Of a stretch of DNA of 64,000 nucleotides, positions 1-8,764 are shown piece after piece; within the stretch, counting starts at the first letter, position 1; each line of letters begins with the position of its first letter. The DNA is from UBA5072 sp041737175. Its GTDB lineage: Bacteria; Bacteroidota; Bacteroidia; Bacteroidales; UBA10428. The stretch lies in the NCBI GenBank assembly GCA_041737175.1, contig JBGSSF010000023.1:227135-291134 (forward strand), read 5' to 3'. Both the position numbers and the translations under genes were made by a program. The notes under the pieces were generated by a model. It did no database searches and had not been told where the DNA came from. It worked only from the letters and a program-made list of their open reading frames with translations.

Positions 1-1
1 A

Positions 2-40
2 AAGCCTGCCGCCAAAAGCGAAGGCAAATCCAAGAAGTAA
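2..40 (+). CDS. rplU: 50S ribosomal protein L21, C-terminal tail (partial)
   Basis: Only the last twelve codons and the TAA stop lie inside the window; they read KPAAKSEGKSKK, a lysine-rich tail of the kind L21 proteins of this phylum carry. The identification rests mainly on position: rplU directly precedes rpmA in most bacteria, and here the gap to rpmA is 27 nt on the same strand. L21 binds 23S rRNA in the large subunit. The rest of the gene is outside the window. Confidence 0.72.
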   Translation, partial: KPAAKSEGKSKK

Positions 41-67
41 GTTAAACCATATAATATACTGTAATCC

Positions 68-328
68 ATGGCACATAAAAAAGGAGCCGGAAGTTCAAGA
101 AATGGACGTGAATCACACAGCCAAAGGCTGGGCATCAAGATATACGGAGGCGCCGAGGTAAAGGCCGGCAACATCCTGGTCCGGCAGCGCGGCACTGTTC
201 ACAATCCCGGCGATAATGTCGGAATTGGCAAGGATCATACTTTATATGCTTTGGTTGATGGTAAGGTTGAATATTACCGTAAAAAGGACGATCGTTCCTA
301 CGTTACTGTCCACCCCCTGAGCGAATAA
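68..328 (+). CDS. rpmA: 50S ribosomal protein L27
   Basis: Ribosomal protein L27 of the large subunit, whose flexible N-terminus reaches toward the peptidyl-transferase centre. The 86-residue product has the family's usual length and starts MAHKKGAGSSRNGRES, the conserved L27 N-terminus; the GNILVRQRGT and GNNVG-type core (GDNVGIGKDHTLYA) follows. There is no long cleavable leader of the kind Firmicutes L27 has before the conserved start. It forms a two-gene rplU-rpmA operon closed by a hairpin terminator shortly after the stop codon. Confidence 0.97.
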   Translation: MAHKKGAGSSRNGRESHSQRLGIKIYGGAEVKAGNILVRQRGTVHNPGDNVGIGKDHTLYALVDGKVEYYRKKDDRSYVTVHPLSE

Positions 329-353
329 GGACCGCAAAGGATAAAAACATCAG

Positions 354-400
354 TCCCCTGCACTTAAACTGGATTTCGGTTTATAGTTCAGGGGATTTTT
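354..400 (+). terminator. Intrinsic terminator of rplU-rpmA
   Basis: A long interrupted hairpin: TCCCCTG at 354-360 pairs with CAGGGGA at 389-395, and inside it ACT/AGT and AAAC/GTTT pair around a short loop. It is followed by TTTTTCTATTTTTG. It lies between rpmA and serS on the same strand and should end the ribosomal-protein transcript. Confidence 0.75.
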
Positions 401-401
401 C

Positions 402-409
402 TATTTTTG
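402..409 (+). promoter_or_regulatory. Candidate serS promoter, -7 element
   Basis: TATTTTTG matches the Bacteroidota -7 consensus TAnnTTTG and lies directly after the terminator, about 19 nt before the serS start codon. The -33 TTTG element is weak (only TTTA at a suitable distance), so the call is tentative. The motif overlaps the terminator's T-rich tail, which could also produce such a match by chance. Confidence 0.35.
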
Positions 410-427
410 TATAAATCCCTTGTGTAA

Positions 428-1711
428 ATGTTAACACTTAACCTGATCAGAGAGAAATCCGATGAAGTAATCCGCCGGCTGCAATTGAAAAATTTCGATG
501 CCAGGGAACCTGTAAAAGATATCCTCGCCCTGGACGAAGAACGCCGGTCCACCCAAAACAAACTCGATGGCATACAGGCAGAACTGAATACCCTGTCAAA
601 GGAAATCGGCGGTCTTCTTAAGGCAAATCGAACAGAAGAAGCTGAAGCAAAAAAGAATATGACTGCCACTCTGAAGAAAGAGATCGATACTCTGGCGGTT
701 TCGCTTGCCGCTAATGAAGCTTTACTCAGGAACGTCCTGGTTAAACTGCCCAACCTGCCTTCTCAGTATGTACCAACCGGGACTGGCGCAGAAGATAATA
801 TTGTTGAGCGCGGTGGAGGTGCTATGCCCGAACTCGCCGCTGACGCATTGCCGCATTGGGACCTGGCCAGAATCTATGATATCATCGATTTTGAACTGGG
901 TAATAAACTCACAGGCGCTGGATTTCCCGTTTACAAGGGACAGGGGGCAAAACTTCAACGCGCCCTCATCAGTTTCTTCCTTGATGAAAATACCAATGCC
1001 GGTTACCTTGAAGTGATGCCCCCACTCATGGTAAACGAAGAGTCGGGATTTGGCACGGGACAGCTGCCCGACAAAGATGCCCAGATGTACCATGTCACCC
1101 TCGATAATTTTTACCTTATTCCCACGGCCGAAGTGCCTGTTACCAATATATACCGCGATGTGATCCTTGATTCAAAGGACCTACCGGTAAAGAACACCGC
1201 ATATACTCCTTGCTTCCGCCGTGAGGCAGGATCCTACGGGAAGGATGTCAGGGGTTTGAACCGCCTGCATCAATTTGATAAAGTGGAGATTGTACAGGTT
1301 CAGCATCCCGACAAATCCTACAAAGCACTGGATGATATGGTAAGACATGTGGAAGGGCTCGTGAAAAAACTCGAACTTCCTTACCGAATTATCAAACTAT
1401 GCGGTGGAGATATGAGCTTTACCTCTGCACTGACCTTCGATTTTGAGGTCTTTGCCGGTGCACAGAAACGGTGGCTTGAAGTGAGCTCCGTATCCAATTT
1501 CGAATCTTTCCAGGCCAACCGGCTTAAACTCAGGTTCAGGGATGAAGGTTCTAAAAAGCCGGTCCTTGCCCATACCCTGAACGGCAGTGCCCTGGCGCTT
1601 CCCCGGATTGTGGCAGCCTTGCTTGAGAATAACCAGACACCGGAAGGTATTAAAATCCCGGAAGCACTTGTCCCTTACACGGGATTCACAATCATTGAAA
1701 AGCGCCATTAA
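428..1711 (+). CDS. serS: Seryl-tRNA synthetase
   Basis: Charges tRNA-Ser with serine using ATP, in the cytoplasm. The 427-residue product has the family's usual length. Residues about 1-105 form the coiled-coil tRNA-binding arm, starting MLTLNLIREKSDEVIRRL. The class II catalytic core follows: the motif 2 stretch FRREAGSYGKDVRGLNRLHQF is intact, and motif 3 reads LNGSALALPRIVAALLENNQ near the C-terminus. It lies after the rpmA terminator and two nucleotides before the next lipoprotein gene, so they probably share a transcript. No anomaly seen. Confidence 0.97.
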   Translation: MLTLNLIREKSDEVIRRLQLKNFDAREPVKDILALDEERRSTQNKLDGIQAELNTLSKEIGGLLKANRTEEAEAKKNMTATLKKEIDTLAVSLAANEALLRNVLVKLPNLPSQYVPTGTGAEDNIVERGGGAMPELAADALPHWDLARIYDIIDFELGNKLTGAGFPVYKGQGAKLQRALISFFLDENTNAGYLEVMPPLMVNEESGFGTGQLPDKDAQMYHVTLDNFYLIPTAEVPVTNIYRDVILDSKDLPVKNTAYTPCFRREAGSYGKDVRGLNRLHQFDKVEIVQVQHPDKSYKALDDMVRHVEGLVKKLELPYRIIKLCGGDMSFTSALTFDFEVFAGAQKRWLEVSSVSNFESFQANRLKLRFRDEGSKKPVLAHTLNGSALALPRIVAALLENNQTPEGIKIPEALVPYTGFTIIEKRH

Positions 1712-1713
1712 AA

Positions 1714-2253
1714 ATGAATAAATTTTCCGGATTTATCGGTGTCGTGTTTGCTGTAACCGGTTTGCTGGTCACGGCATGTAGCCGCGACAGTCAGGCGGCT
1801 GACATCCCTGATATCCAGAGCATTTATAGCAATATCAGTTACCTCGATTCACTCATCCGAACCAACCGGGTTGACAGCATCGGAAAAGTCAACGATTTGA
1901 TTGTGGCAACCATACGCAATTACGACCGTAGGGCTCAGTCTCCTGATGAAGCAGCGATTCTCGATTCGTTGATAAGTATCAATTCAGCTGCCCATGATCT
2001 GATTCAGTTCTGTTCCGAAACGCAATCCAATCTCGACCTGCTGGAACAGGATACAAAAGCCCTGGAAAATCAGTACCGCTCGGGCAAAATCAAACTCATC
2101 GCCTATGCATCCACTTTGGTAGAAGCTGATCAAACCCTGGTTGATATTCACAATCAGCTGTCCGAAAAAACCAGAAAAGCCCTGGAATACCTGAAAAATC
2201 AATCTCTCCTGGTCAGCATGTTAAGCCCGATACCCATGCCGGCAGACCAGTAA
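1714..2253 (+). CDS. Hypothetical lipoprotein with coiled-coil character
   Basis: I do not recognise a named family. The 179-residue product starts with a lipoprotein signal: a hydrophobic stretch ending LLVTAC, whose cysteine (about residue 22) would be lipidated. The mature part is mostly helical, with repeated Leu/Ile spacing and many D, S and N residues, consistent with a coiled coil in the periplasm. It begins two nucleotides after the serS stop and ends two nucleotides before the EamA gene, so all three are probably co-transcribed. Function unknown. Confidence 0.7.
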   Translation: MNKFSGFIGVVFAVTGLLVTACSRDSQAADIPDIQSIYSNISYLDSLIRTNRVDSIGKVNDLIVATIRNYDRRAQSPDEAAILDSLISINSAAHDLIQFCSETQSNLDLLEQDTKALENQYRSGKIKLIAYASTLVEADQTLVDIHNQLSEKTRKALEYLKNQSLLVSMLSPIPMPADQ

Positions 2254-2255
2254 AC

Positions 2256-3140
2256 ATGACAAACCAGGCAAAAGCATATGTTTATGCAGCGCTGACGGTT
2301 TTTTTCTGGTCGACCGTTGCCACTGCTTTTGAAATTGGCCTGCGCGACCTGAACAGCATTCAGCTTCTTTTGGTGGCCAATATCACTGCACTGCTCGTGT
2401 TTTTTGTCCTCCTGCTGCTGCAAAGAAAATTCAACCTGTTAAGGGAAGTGACAACCCGGGAATTCGGATTGTCAGCCTTGCAGGGCTTGCTGAATCCCTT
2501 TGCCTATTACCTGTTAATCTTCAAAGCATACAGCCTTCTACCGGCCCAGGTCGCCCAGCCGGCAAATTTTGTCTGGCCGGTTGTCCTTATGCTTCTGTCA
2601 GTTCCTCTGCTGAAACAACCACTGAGATTCTACAATGTGGTTGCTTTGCTGGTCAGTTTTGCCGGTGTGCTTATCTTGTCGAGCCAGGGCAATTTACACA
2701 GTTTCCGGATCGTGCAACCCCTGGGGATCGCACTGGCTCTGCTCTCCTCCTTGGTCTGGTCGTTGTTCTGGATAGCTAACCTGAAAGACAACCGGGATAA
2801 CCTCATCAAATTGTTTTTAAGTTCCCTGTTCTCTGCCGGATATATTCTCATCCTGGCTCTTGCTACGGATAATTTCAGCCCTGTACTTTCCAAACCTCTG
2901 TATGCCCCTGTTTATATTGGTCTGTTCGAAATGGGCATTACGTTTGCATTCTGGCTGAAAGCGCTTCAATTGTCTGATTCAACAGGCAAAGTGGCTAACT
3001 TCATTTATCTCACGCCTTTCATTTCCCTGATATTCATTCATCTGATCCTGCATGAAGAGCTGTACTATACCTCTTTCATCGGTCTCTGCCTCATCGTGGG
3101 AGGAATACTGATCGGCAGGATTAAAAATGGCAAAGGATAA
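2256..3140 (+). CDS. EamA/DMT-family transporter
   Basis: A drug/metabolite-transporter superfamily permease in the inner membrane. The 294-residue product has about ten hydrophobic segments arranged as two EamA-type halves of about five helices each, and ends in a short basic tail (GRIKNGKG). The second half shows the family's conserved pattern around SDSTGKVANFIYLTPFISLIF, where the P lies in a membrane helix. The substrate cannot be read from sequence; family members export metabolites or amino acids. It is tightly packed behind the lipoprotein gene. Confidence 0.88.
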   Translation: MTNQAKAYVYAALTVFFWSTVATAFEIGLRDLNSIQLLLVANITALLVFFVLLLLQRKFNLLREVTTREFGLSALQGLLNPFAYYLLIFKAYSLLPAQVAQPANFVWPVVLMLLSVPLLKQPLRFYNVVALLVSFAGVLILSSQGNLHSFRIVQPLGIALALLSSLVWSLFWIANLKDNRDNLIKLFLSSLFSAGYILILALATDNFSPVLSKPLYAPVYIGLFEMGITFAFWLKALQLSDSTGKVANFIYLTPFISLIFIHLILHEELYYTSFIGLCLIVGGILIGRIKNGKG

Positions 3141-3215
3141 ACCATTTTAGGGATTTTCTCGTTTACTTTGTATAATAAAAGATCTCATTTGAAAACTAAT
3201 TTCTGTTTCTGCAAA

Positions 3216-4490
3216 ATGAAAACACGTTTGGTATCACTGCTTCTTGGGGGAATCGTTCTTTTTATCCCGGTTTCCTGTAAAAAAGAAAAAGACAATTCGG
3301 TAGAGATCATCAACAGGGAAACCTATGAACTGATGCAGATCGTTTACCTGTGGAATACACATTTGCCGGCTTCGGTTGATCCTTCTGCCTATTCTACGCC
3401 TGCTGACTTTTTGGATGCAATCCGTTATGACGAGTATGACAAATGGAGCGCCATCATTACCAAGGATGAATTCAGCCAGTACTTTGAGGAGGGTACCATG
3501 ATCGGACATGGCTTCATGCTCGGATTGGACGATGATGAAAACATCCGGATCGCCTTTGTTTATAATTCCACACAGGCCTACCAGCAAGGTGTGCGCAGGG
3601 GATGGATCGTTGAAAAAGTAAACGGTACGGTGGCCACGCCTTCCAACGTGTTTGACCTGTTGGGAGAATCCGAGGTAGGCGTCCGCAACGAAATTACATT
3701 TACCAACGGCGACGGTACCCAGGTAACAAAGGATCTGACCAAAGAAGAAGTTGATATAACACCGGTATTGCATTATGAAGTGCTGGAGCAGGGAACCAGC
3801 AAGATCGGTTACCTGGTTTTCCAGGATTTCATTGATGCTGCCAATGATGAGCTCGATGAGGCATTTGATTCATTCAATGTTGCAGGTGTAAATGATGTTG
3901 TCATTGATATGCGTTATAATGGCGGCGGTAGTGTTGATGTTGCTGAACACCTTGCAGGCTGGCTCATTGGCAAGGATTTTGCAAATCAGCCGTTCGTCAA
4001 ATATCAGCATAATATGAACCTGGCAATTGATGAGGATACAACCATCAATATAAAGAGTAATCCGTCAGGACTAAGTCTCAACCGGATCTTTTTCATCGGA
4101 ACCGAAAATACGGCTTCAGCCAGCGAGCTGATGATCAACGGCGTGAAACCTTATGTTGAATCTATACTGGCGGGGAGCACCACACATGGCAAGCCCGTGG
4201 GAATGTATGTATTTGAATTCAGGGATTATGACTGGGTTATACTGCCGGTATGCTTCAAGTATTCCAATGCCGACAATGAGGGGGACTTTTATGACGGGCT
4301 GCAACCGGCGCTTTCGGCTGAGGATGATATCACCAGGGATTTCGGTGATCCGGAAGAAGCTTCCCTGAAAGCCATTCTCGATTACATTGAAACTGGTGTT
4401 ATACCTTTGAAATCAACTGGTTCGGCAGGTTACAAAACCAGTCTTATACAGTCGGACAATGCCCTCAACCAGTATTTAAAAGCTTATTGA
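3216..4490 (+). CDS. S41 family peptidase, lipoprotein
   Basis: Predicted C-terminal processing-type serine protease anchored to a membrane from the periplasmic side. The chosen start (424 residues) gives a proper lipoprotein signal ending IPVSC; an ATG 48 nt upstream is in frame but would put 16 unsuitable residues before it. A degenerate PDZ region is followed by the S41 core: MRYNGGGSV, then TENTASASELM with the likely nucleophile Ser, then STTHGKPVG with the likely general-base Lys. Such lipoproteins are common in Bacteroidota; the substrate is unknown. A weak -7 match (TTACTTTG, 3163-3170) lies before the start. ruvC follows seven nucleotides after the stop. Confidence 0.85.
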   Translation: MKTRLVSLLLGGIVLFIPVSCKKEKDNSVEIINRETYELMQIVYLWNTHLPASVDPSAYSTPADFLDAIRYDEYDKWSAIITKDEFSQYFEEGTMIGHGFMLGLDDDENIRIAFVYNSTQAYQQGVRRGWIVEKVNGTVATPSNVFDLLGESEVGVRNEITFTNGDGTQVTKDLTKEEVDITPVLHYEVLEQGTSKIGYLVFQDFIDAANDELDEAFDSFNVAGVNDVVIDMRYNGGGSVDVAEHLAGWLIGKDFANQPFVKYQHNMNLAIDEDTTINIKSNPSGLSLNRIFFIGTENTASASELMINGVKPYVESILAGSTTHGKPVGMYVFEFRDYDWVILPVCFKYSNADNEGDFYDGLQPALSAEDDITRDFGDPEEASLKAILDYIETGVIPLKSTGSAGYKTSLIQSDNALNQYLKAY

Positions 4491-4497
4491 TGAAAAC

Positions 4498-5043
4498 ATG
4501 GTGATTCTGGGCATCGACCCCGGCACGACCATTATGGGATACGGTGTGATCAGCATTACGCGGAACGAGCCTGCTATGCTGCTGCTCGGATCGCTTGACC
4601 AGCGGAAGATCCGGGATCACTTTGAAAAGATCGCCAAAATATTTGAGCGAACGCTGGAGCTGATCCGGGACTATAAACCTTCAGCCCTGGCCATTGAAGC
4701 GCCCTTTTATGGAAAAAATGTTCAATCCATGCTAAAATTGGGAAGGGCCCAGGGTGCGGCCATCTCAGCAGCCCTGTATCAATCGGTTCCCGTTTTTGAA
4801 TATGCCCCGAGGAAGATCAAACAATCCATTACAGGTCATGGTGATGCTTCCAAGGAACAGGTCGCCAATTTCCTGCAGTACATATTAAAAATTCAGCTGA
4901 AGCCCGAAACCCTGGATGCCACGGATGGGCTGGCTGCCGCCCTTTGCCATTTTTATCAGGTGAAAAATCCGGTTAATTCAGGAACCTCAAATAACTGGGA
5001 GGATTTTATCAGGAAGAATCCGGGGAGGGTAAGAAAACAGTAG
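4498..5043 (+). CDS. ruvC: Crossover junction endodeoxyribonuclease RuvC
   Basis: Resolves Holliday junctions made during homologous recombination, acting with RuvAB in the cytoplasm. The 181-residue product keeps the RNase H-like active site: ILGIDPGTTIMGYG at the N-terminus with the first Asp, AIEAPFYGKN with the Glu, and TLDATDGLAAALCH with the final two Asp residues. A C-terminal tail (about 20 residues) extends past the core. The TAG stop codon is the first unit of a 6-bp tandem repeat (CAGTAG/CAGCGG), so the repeat begins exactly at the gene's end. Confidence 0.95.
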   Translation: MVILGIDPGTTIMGYGVISITRNEPAMLLLGSLDQRKIRDHFEKIAKIFERTLELIRDYKPSALAIEAPFYGKNVQSMLKLGRAQGAAISAALYQSVPVFEYAPRKIKQSITGHGDASKEQVANFLQYILKIQLKPETLDATDGLAAALCHFYQVKNPVNSGTSNNWEDFIRKNPGRVRKQ

Positions 5044-5089
5044 CAGCAGCAGTAGCAGTGGCAGCGGCAGCGGCAGCAGCAGTAGCAGT
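5041..5089. repeat. 6-bp tandem repeat at the ruvC stop codon
   Basis: About eight imperfect units of CAG-GGC-type hexamers (CAGCAG, CAGTAG, CAGTGG, CAGCGG). The array includes the TAG stop codon of ruvC. The same unit recurs after the serine hydrolase gene (50424-50448) and after the helicase gene (63787-63811). Confidence 0.85.
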
Positions 5090-5095
5090 CCATAT

Positions 5096-5128
5096 ACCCT
5101 TCAAGCGGTCCATAGACCCTTGAAGGGT
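5096..5128. terminator. Inverted repeat between convergent ruvC and HIT gene
   Basis: ACCCTTCAAG at 5096-5105 is the exact reverse complement of CTTGAAGGGT at 5119-5128, giving a 10-bp stem with a 13-nt loop. The right half alone is also palindromic (ACCCTTGAAGGGT). There is no clear T-run on either side, so it may be a weak bidirectional terminator or a REP-like palindrome. Confidence 0.5.
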
Positions 5129-5133
5129 GATAA

Positions 5134-5526
5134 TTAAAGATTCTTACGGATCTTCTCCGCGATCTCTGTGAACTCCCCCGGTGTCAACTTAAGCTTGGGC
5201 TTGCCGAAATTGATATCCCCCAGGTTATGGATGGGGATCAGGTGAATATGCGCATGCGGCACTTCCAGTCCGAGTACTGCAATCCCCACCCTTTTGCAGG
5301 GTACTGCCTTTTCAATGGCAAGGGCCACATGCTTGGAAAATACCATCATTCCGGCCAGCAGGTCATCCCCGATATCAAAGATATAATCGGTCTCCTTTTT
5401 AGGAACCACGAGGGTATGACCTTTGGTCAGGGGGTTGATATCAAGAAAAGCAAAGAAGTCCTCGTCTTCGGCAATCTTATAGCAAGGTATTTCACCGCTT
5501 ATAATTCTTGAAAATATAGTAGGCAT
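5134..5526 (-). CDS. HIT family hydrolase
   Basis: Histidine-triad protein, a cytoplasmic family that hydrolyses nucleoside phosphoramidates and related adenylylated compounds. The 130-residue product starting MPTIFSRIISGEIPCYKI matches the classic HIT N-terminus; an in-frame ATG 15 codons upstream adds only polar residues that the family lacks. The catalytic triad is visible as HAHIHLIP near the C-terminus, and the FLDINPLTKGHTLVVPK region is typical. Its start lies 19 nt downstream of the greA stop, so the two are likely one operon. Confidence 0.92.
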   Translation of the reverse strand: MPTIFSRIISGEIPCYKIAEDEDFFAFLDINPLTKGHTLVVPKKETDYIFDIGDDLLAGMMVFSKHVALAIEKAVPCKRVGIAVLGLEVPHAHIHLIPIHNLGDINFGKPKLKLTPGEFTEIAEKIRKNL

Positions 5527-5545
5527 GGCAATGCGGGTGTTATTC

Positions 5546-6019
5546 CTATCTTGAGATTTCGATGATTTCAAAGGGGATCACACCCGAAGGGACCTTTATT
5601 TCAACATGGTCTCCTACTTTTTTACCGATCAATCCCCGTGCAATGGGTGTGCTTACGGCAATTTTACCATTTTTCAGGTCGGCTTCCGAATCAGAAACAA
5701 TGGTATATTCCATGGTGGAATTATTTTTTGTATTTCTGATCTTGATCTTATTTAAAATTTGAATGCGTTCCGTATCCAGTTTCGATCCGTCAATAATTCT
5801 TGAGCTGCCGATCGCATCTTTCAGCTTGGCTATCTTCATTTCGAGCATGCCCTGGGCTTCTTTAGCAGCTTCATACTCGGCATTTTCTGAGAGATCCCCT
5901 TTATCACGCGCCTCAGCAATCAGTTTGGAGATGGCAGGCCTCTCAACGCCAACCAGATTTTCCAGCTCCACTTTGAGCTTTTGCAAACCCTCTTCAGTGA
6001 TATAAGAAATTTTAGTCAT
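5546..6019 (-). CDS. greA: Transcription elongation factor GreA
   Basis: Stimulates RNA polymerase to cleave backtracked transcripts. The 157-residue product has the usual length: an N-terminal coiled-coil (residues about 1-75, including the tip region with DLSENAEYEAAKEAQ) and a C-terminal FKBP-like domain ending with the GVIPFEIIEI strand. The start is well supported by a strong Shine-Dalgarno, AAGGAGG, ending seven nucleotides before the ATG, which is unusual in this window. A hairpin followed by a T-run lies in its 5' leader (6045-6072). Confidence 0.96.
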   Translation of the reverse strand: MTKISYITEEGLQKLKVELENLVGVERPAISKLIAEARDKGDLSENAEYEAAKEAQGMLEMKIAKLKDAIGSSRIIDGSKLDTERIQILNKIKIRNTKNNSTMEYTIVSDSEADLKNGKIAVSTPIARGLIGKKVGDHVEIKVPSGVIPFEIIEISR

Positions 6020-6044
6020 AACTAAACCTCCTTAATGTCATAAT

Positions 6045-6072
6045 AAAAAAAGAATTCCGAAATTCGGAACCC
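6045..6072 (-). terminator. Hairpin with T-run in the greA leader
   Basis: On the minus strand TTCCGAATTTCGGAA (6055-6069) forms a short hairpin and is followed by TTCTTTTTTT. It could terminate transcription coming from the upstream gene at 6161-6751, or act as an attenuator in the greA leader. The stem is short (5-6 bp), so strength is uncertain. Confidence 0.5.
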
Positions 6073-6160
6073 TTTAACAACCTGACCTTAAATTAATTAA
6101 TTAGTTTTTTCTACGAAATTGCAATTTCCTTTTAATGTAAAAAGAAGTACTCTAAAGTAA

Positions 6161-6751
6161 TTAATATTCTTTTCTTTTCAAAATTTCTGAATAGATAATT
6201 GCCTTTCTCGGATTAAAAAAACGCTCTTCCGGCAACCTTTCCCTTCTCGCTTTTTCTTCAGCTTCAACCGATACGATCTCACCGCTGGCAATATCATCCT
6301 GCAAACCTTCCTGATCCAGATTTTTCCGGATGGATTCATATTTGGCGATCATTTTCTGAATGTCGGATTGCCCTTCTTCCAATGATGGAGTGTCCAAAGG
6401 TGATTCCATTTCAACTTCTTCTCTGGTTTCCGCTGTCATGCCTGCCAGTTCCGCCGAAGCTTCTTCGGTATCCACCTTCATACCGGCTTCTTCAACCGTA
6501 GGACCGCTTTCCACCGTTTCATATTCGAAAGGTTCCGCTTTGGGTCTCGGTATATCAAACAACTCGATGAGAGGACCCAGTTCCGGAGGGAAGTCTTTTT
6601 CAGGATCTGCCGGAATATTAGGCTGAATAACCGGGCCCCTGGGCCTGGCGGCGGCCTGCTGTTTCTTCATCCTGTTTTTATAAGCACTGGCAATCACTCC
6701 GATAATGCCAATAACAGCATAAATCAACAATTGAATCAGATCATCATCCAT
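6161..6751 (-). CDS. Hypothetical protein with one N-terminal membrane segment
   Basis: Family not recognised. The 196-residue product has a single N-terminal hydrophobic helix (about residues 5-22, DLIQLLIYAVIGIIGVIASAY) followed by a basic KNRMKKQQ stretch, so it is probably anchored with its C-terminal part in the cytoplasm. The rest is acidic and low in hydrophobics, rich in E, P and T, probably largely disordered, ending in a basic patch. It is the first of a run of envelope-related genes on this strand. No function can be assigned. Confidence 0.6.
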   Translation of the reverse strand: MDDDLIQLLIYAVIGIIGVIASAYKNRMKKQQAAARPRGPVIQPNIPADPEKDFPPELGPLIELFDIPRPKAEPFEYETVESGPTVEEAGMKVDTEEASAELAGMTAETREEVEMESPLDTPSLEEGQSDIQKMIAKYESIRKNLDQEGLQDDIASGEIVSVEAEEKARRERLPEERFFNPRKAIIYSEILKRKEY

Positions 6752-6787
6752 GCGTTGTGTATGATTTACAGGTAAAATTAATAATTA

Positions 6788-7093
6788 TTATCGGTTTCTG
6801 GGCCGTTTCTTTTTGAAAATGCGGTCGGCCAGTTTCGGATCATTCTGCCGGTTAAAAGTATCCGCCTTCTTTCTGGACGCATCCATCATTTCCTGCGTTT
6901 TACGGGATTGTATGTCATGCCGGTGTTTGATGGTCCGTTTTCTGGCCTTTGCATAGGCCTTTTTATAAGCCCGCTCAACCTGCTCCTTTTTTTTTGCAGC
7001 CTTGCTGCTCTGCCTTTGTTGTGCATTTGTAACGGTTACAACCAGCAGAAAAGCAATCAGCAGGCTTATGAATGTGCGGAATATTTGCTTCAT
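6788..7093 (-). CDS. Small secreted basic protein, hypothetical
   Basis: A 101-residue product with an N-terminal signal peptide (hydrophobic core about residues 9-22, ending near TNAQQ) and a very basic mature part rich in K and R (for example KAAKKKEQVERAYKKAYAKARKRT). After cleavage it would be a positively charged periplasmic or surface protein. I recognise no catalytic motif. It lies between the membrane-anchored protein gene (6161-6751) and the CtpA-type protease, all on the same strand and probably one transcript with the protease. Confidence 0.6.
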   Translation of the reverse strand: MKQIFRTFISLLIAFLLVVTVTNAQQRQSSKAAKKKEQVERAYKKAYAKARKRTIKHRHDIQSRKTQEMMDASRKKADTFNRQNDPKLADRIFKKKRPRNR

Positions 7094-7151
7094 ACCAGGT
7101 TTGGCTCCTTGCCGTATCCCGAAAGTATCTAACGGGGAATCCTTCTAAAAG

Positions 7152-8753
7152 TTACTTGGAAAGCGCGTCAACCGCTGTCAGCAATGTATTGTCAATATCC
7201 TGTATAATCGGATAAAAGCCGTCATTATCCAGGAAATTTCTCGCTATGTAAGCATATAGCTGAACTTTCAGGATTTTTTCCGAAGTCTTGATATCACGGG
7301 GTACCTCTTTAACACCCTCTTTAGCCGCAAAGACAATGAATTTGCGCATTACACCCTGTTTATCCAGGTACTTCACGATCTCACCGGGAGTTTTTAATGC
7401 CGCCAATTTTATCCGGTTCTCATCCGCATATTTAAGTGAATACCTGTAAATCAAACCCTGGTTCCTGATATTGATATAATATTCTGAAATACCCAGCGTA
7501 TCGAAAGGAACGAAAATATCCGGCATAATGCCTCCTCCTCCGTAAACCGTTTTTCCCCCCGGCGTGACGAATTTCAGTGAATCCTCAAATTTATTGCTGT
7601 CGGCAATCTCCATTTCACCGTGTATAATCCTGTCACTGATATCGTCAAAGTACTCATCCAGGTCCTTTTTATAGGGTCTCTGAATGCTCCGGCCTGTTGG
7701 CGTGTAATAGCGCGCAATGGTAAGCCGGATGGCAGAACCATCAGCAAGAGGTTTCTGTTCCTGAACAAGCCCTTTTCCAAAGGAGCGTCGACCGATAATG
7801 GTTCCCCTGTCATTGTCCTGTATGGCACCGGCCAAAATCTCACTTGCCGAAGCAGACAACTCATCAATGAGTATGACGATATCAAGATCGGTGCACAGGC
7901 CACCGGGAGTGCTCACAAAATCTTCCTTTTCCCTGGCCTTGCCCTGCGTATAAACGATGGTTTCAGTTCCCTTTAAAAACTGATCGGCAATAAAGATCGC
8001 CGCATTCATAAATCCTCCGCCGTTCTCACGCAGGTCCAGTACAATCTTTTTCATGCCCTGTTCGCGTAGCCGGGAGACTGCCGCTATAAATTCCTCTTCG
8101 GTGGTGGCTGAGAACTTGTTCAGTTTCACAAAACCGATGCCGGGTTGGATCATATAGGCAACATCCACACTGTAAAGAGGTATGTTATCCCTGGTTATAT
8201 CAAAGCTGAGCTGATCATTCACGTTTTTCCGGCTGATCTCCACATTAACCTGCGTACCCTTGGGACCTCTCAATTTGCCGACAATTGAATCGCTGTGGAG
8301 GTTTACACCGGCTACCAGTTCTCCGTCAACTTTAATAATCCGGTCCCCGGCAAGAACACCCACTTTCTGAGATGGCCCATTGGCTACGGTCTGAATAACG
8401 ACCAGGGTATCATTCAACATGTTGAACTGGATACCAATTCCGCTGAAGTTTCCTTCGAGAGGTTCATTCACTTTCTGAAGCTCAACTGCAGGGATATATT
8501 GGGAATGCGGATCCAGATCCTCGAGAATTTTTGGAATGGCTCTTTCAATGATTTCCGTTTTGGATACATTATCAACATACTCGTTCTCAATGTAATTCAA
8601 CACATTGTCGAGTTTATTGGCCTTGGGAATTATGATAAATTTGTTTTCCGTATTGGAGCCGTTGTAATACCTGCCGACCAGGATTCCAATTACAATCGCC
8701 AAAGCAACAACGATGGGCAAATATATGGCAACGCCCTTATTCTTGTATTCCAT
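7152..8753 (-). CDS. C-terminal processing protease (S41, CtpA type)
   Basis: Serine protease that trims or degrades periplasmic proteins from their C-terminus. The 533-residue product has an N-terminal membrane anchor (residues about 9-27), a PDZ domain (about 85-180, with GIGIQFNM and VLAGDRIIKVDGE), and the S41 core: LRENGGGFMNAA, DELSASASEILAGA with the Ser nucleophile, and RRSFGKGLVQ with the catalytic Lys. A C-terminal extension of about 130 residues follows, typical of Bacteroidota forms. The dCMP deaminase gene lies 11 nt upstream on the same strand. Confidence 0.93.
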   Translation of the reverse strand: MEYKNKGVAIYLPIVVALAIVIGILVGRYYNGSNTENKFIIIPKANKLDNVLNYIENEYVDNVSKTEIIERAIPKILEDLDPHSQYIPAVELQKVNEPLEGNFSGIGIQFNMLNDTLVVIQTVANGPSQKVGVLAGDRIIKVDGELVAGVNLHSDSIVGKLRGPKGTQVNVEISRKNVNDQLSFDITRDNIPLYSVDVAYMIQPGIGFVKLNKFSATTEEEFIAAVSRLREQGMKKIVLDLRENGGGFMNAAIFIADQFLKGTETIVYTQGKAREKEDFVSTPGGLCTDLDIVILIDELSASASEILAGAIQDNDRGTIIGRRSFGKGLVQEQKPLADGSAIRLTIARYYTPTGRSIQRPYKKDLDEYFDDISDRIIHGEMEIADSNKFEDSLKFVTPGGKTVYGGGGIMPDIFVPFDTLGISEYYINIRNQGLIYRYSLKYADENRIKLAALKTPGEIVKYLDKQGVMRKFIVFAAKEGVKEVPRDIKTSEKILKVQLYAYIARNFLDNDGFYPIIQDIDNTLLTAVDALSK

Positions 8754-8764
8754 CCTCTATACTT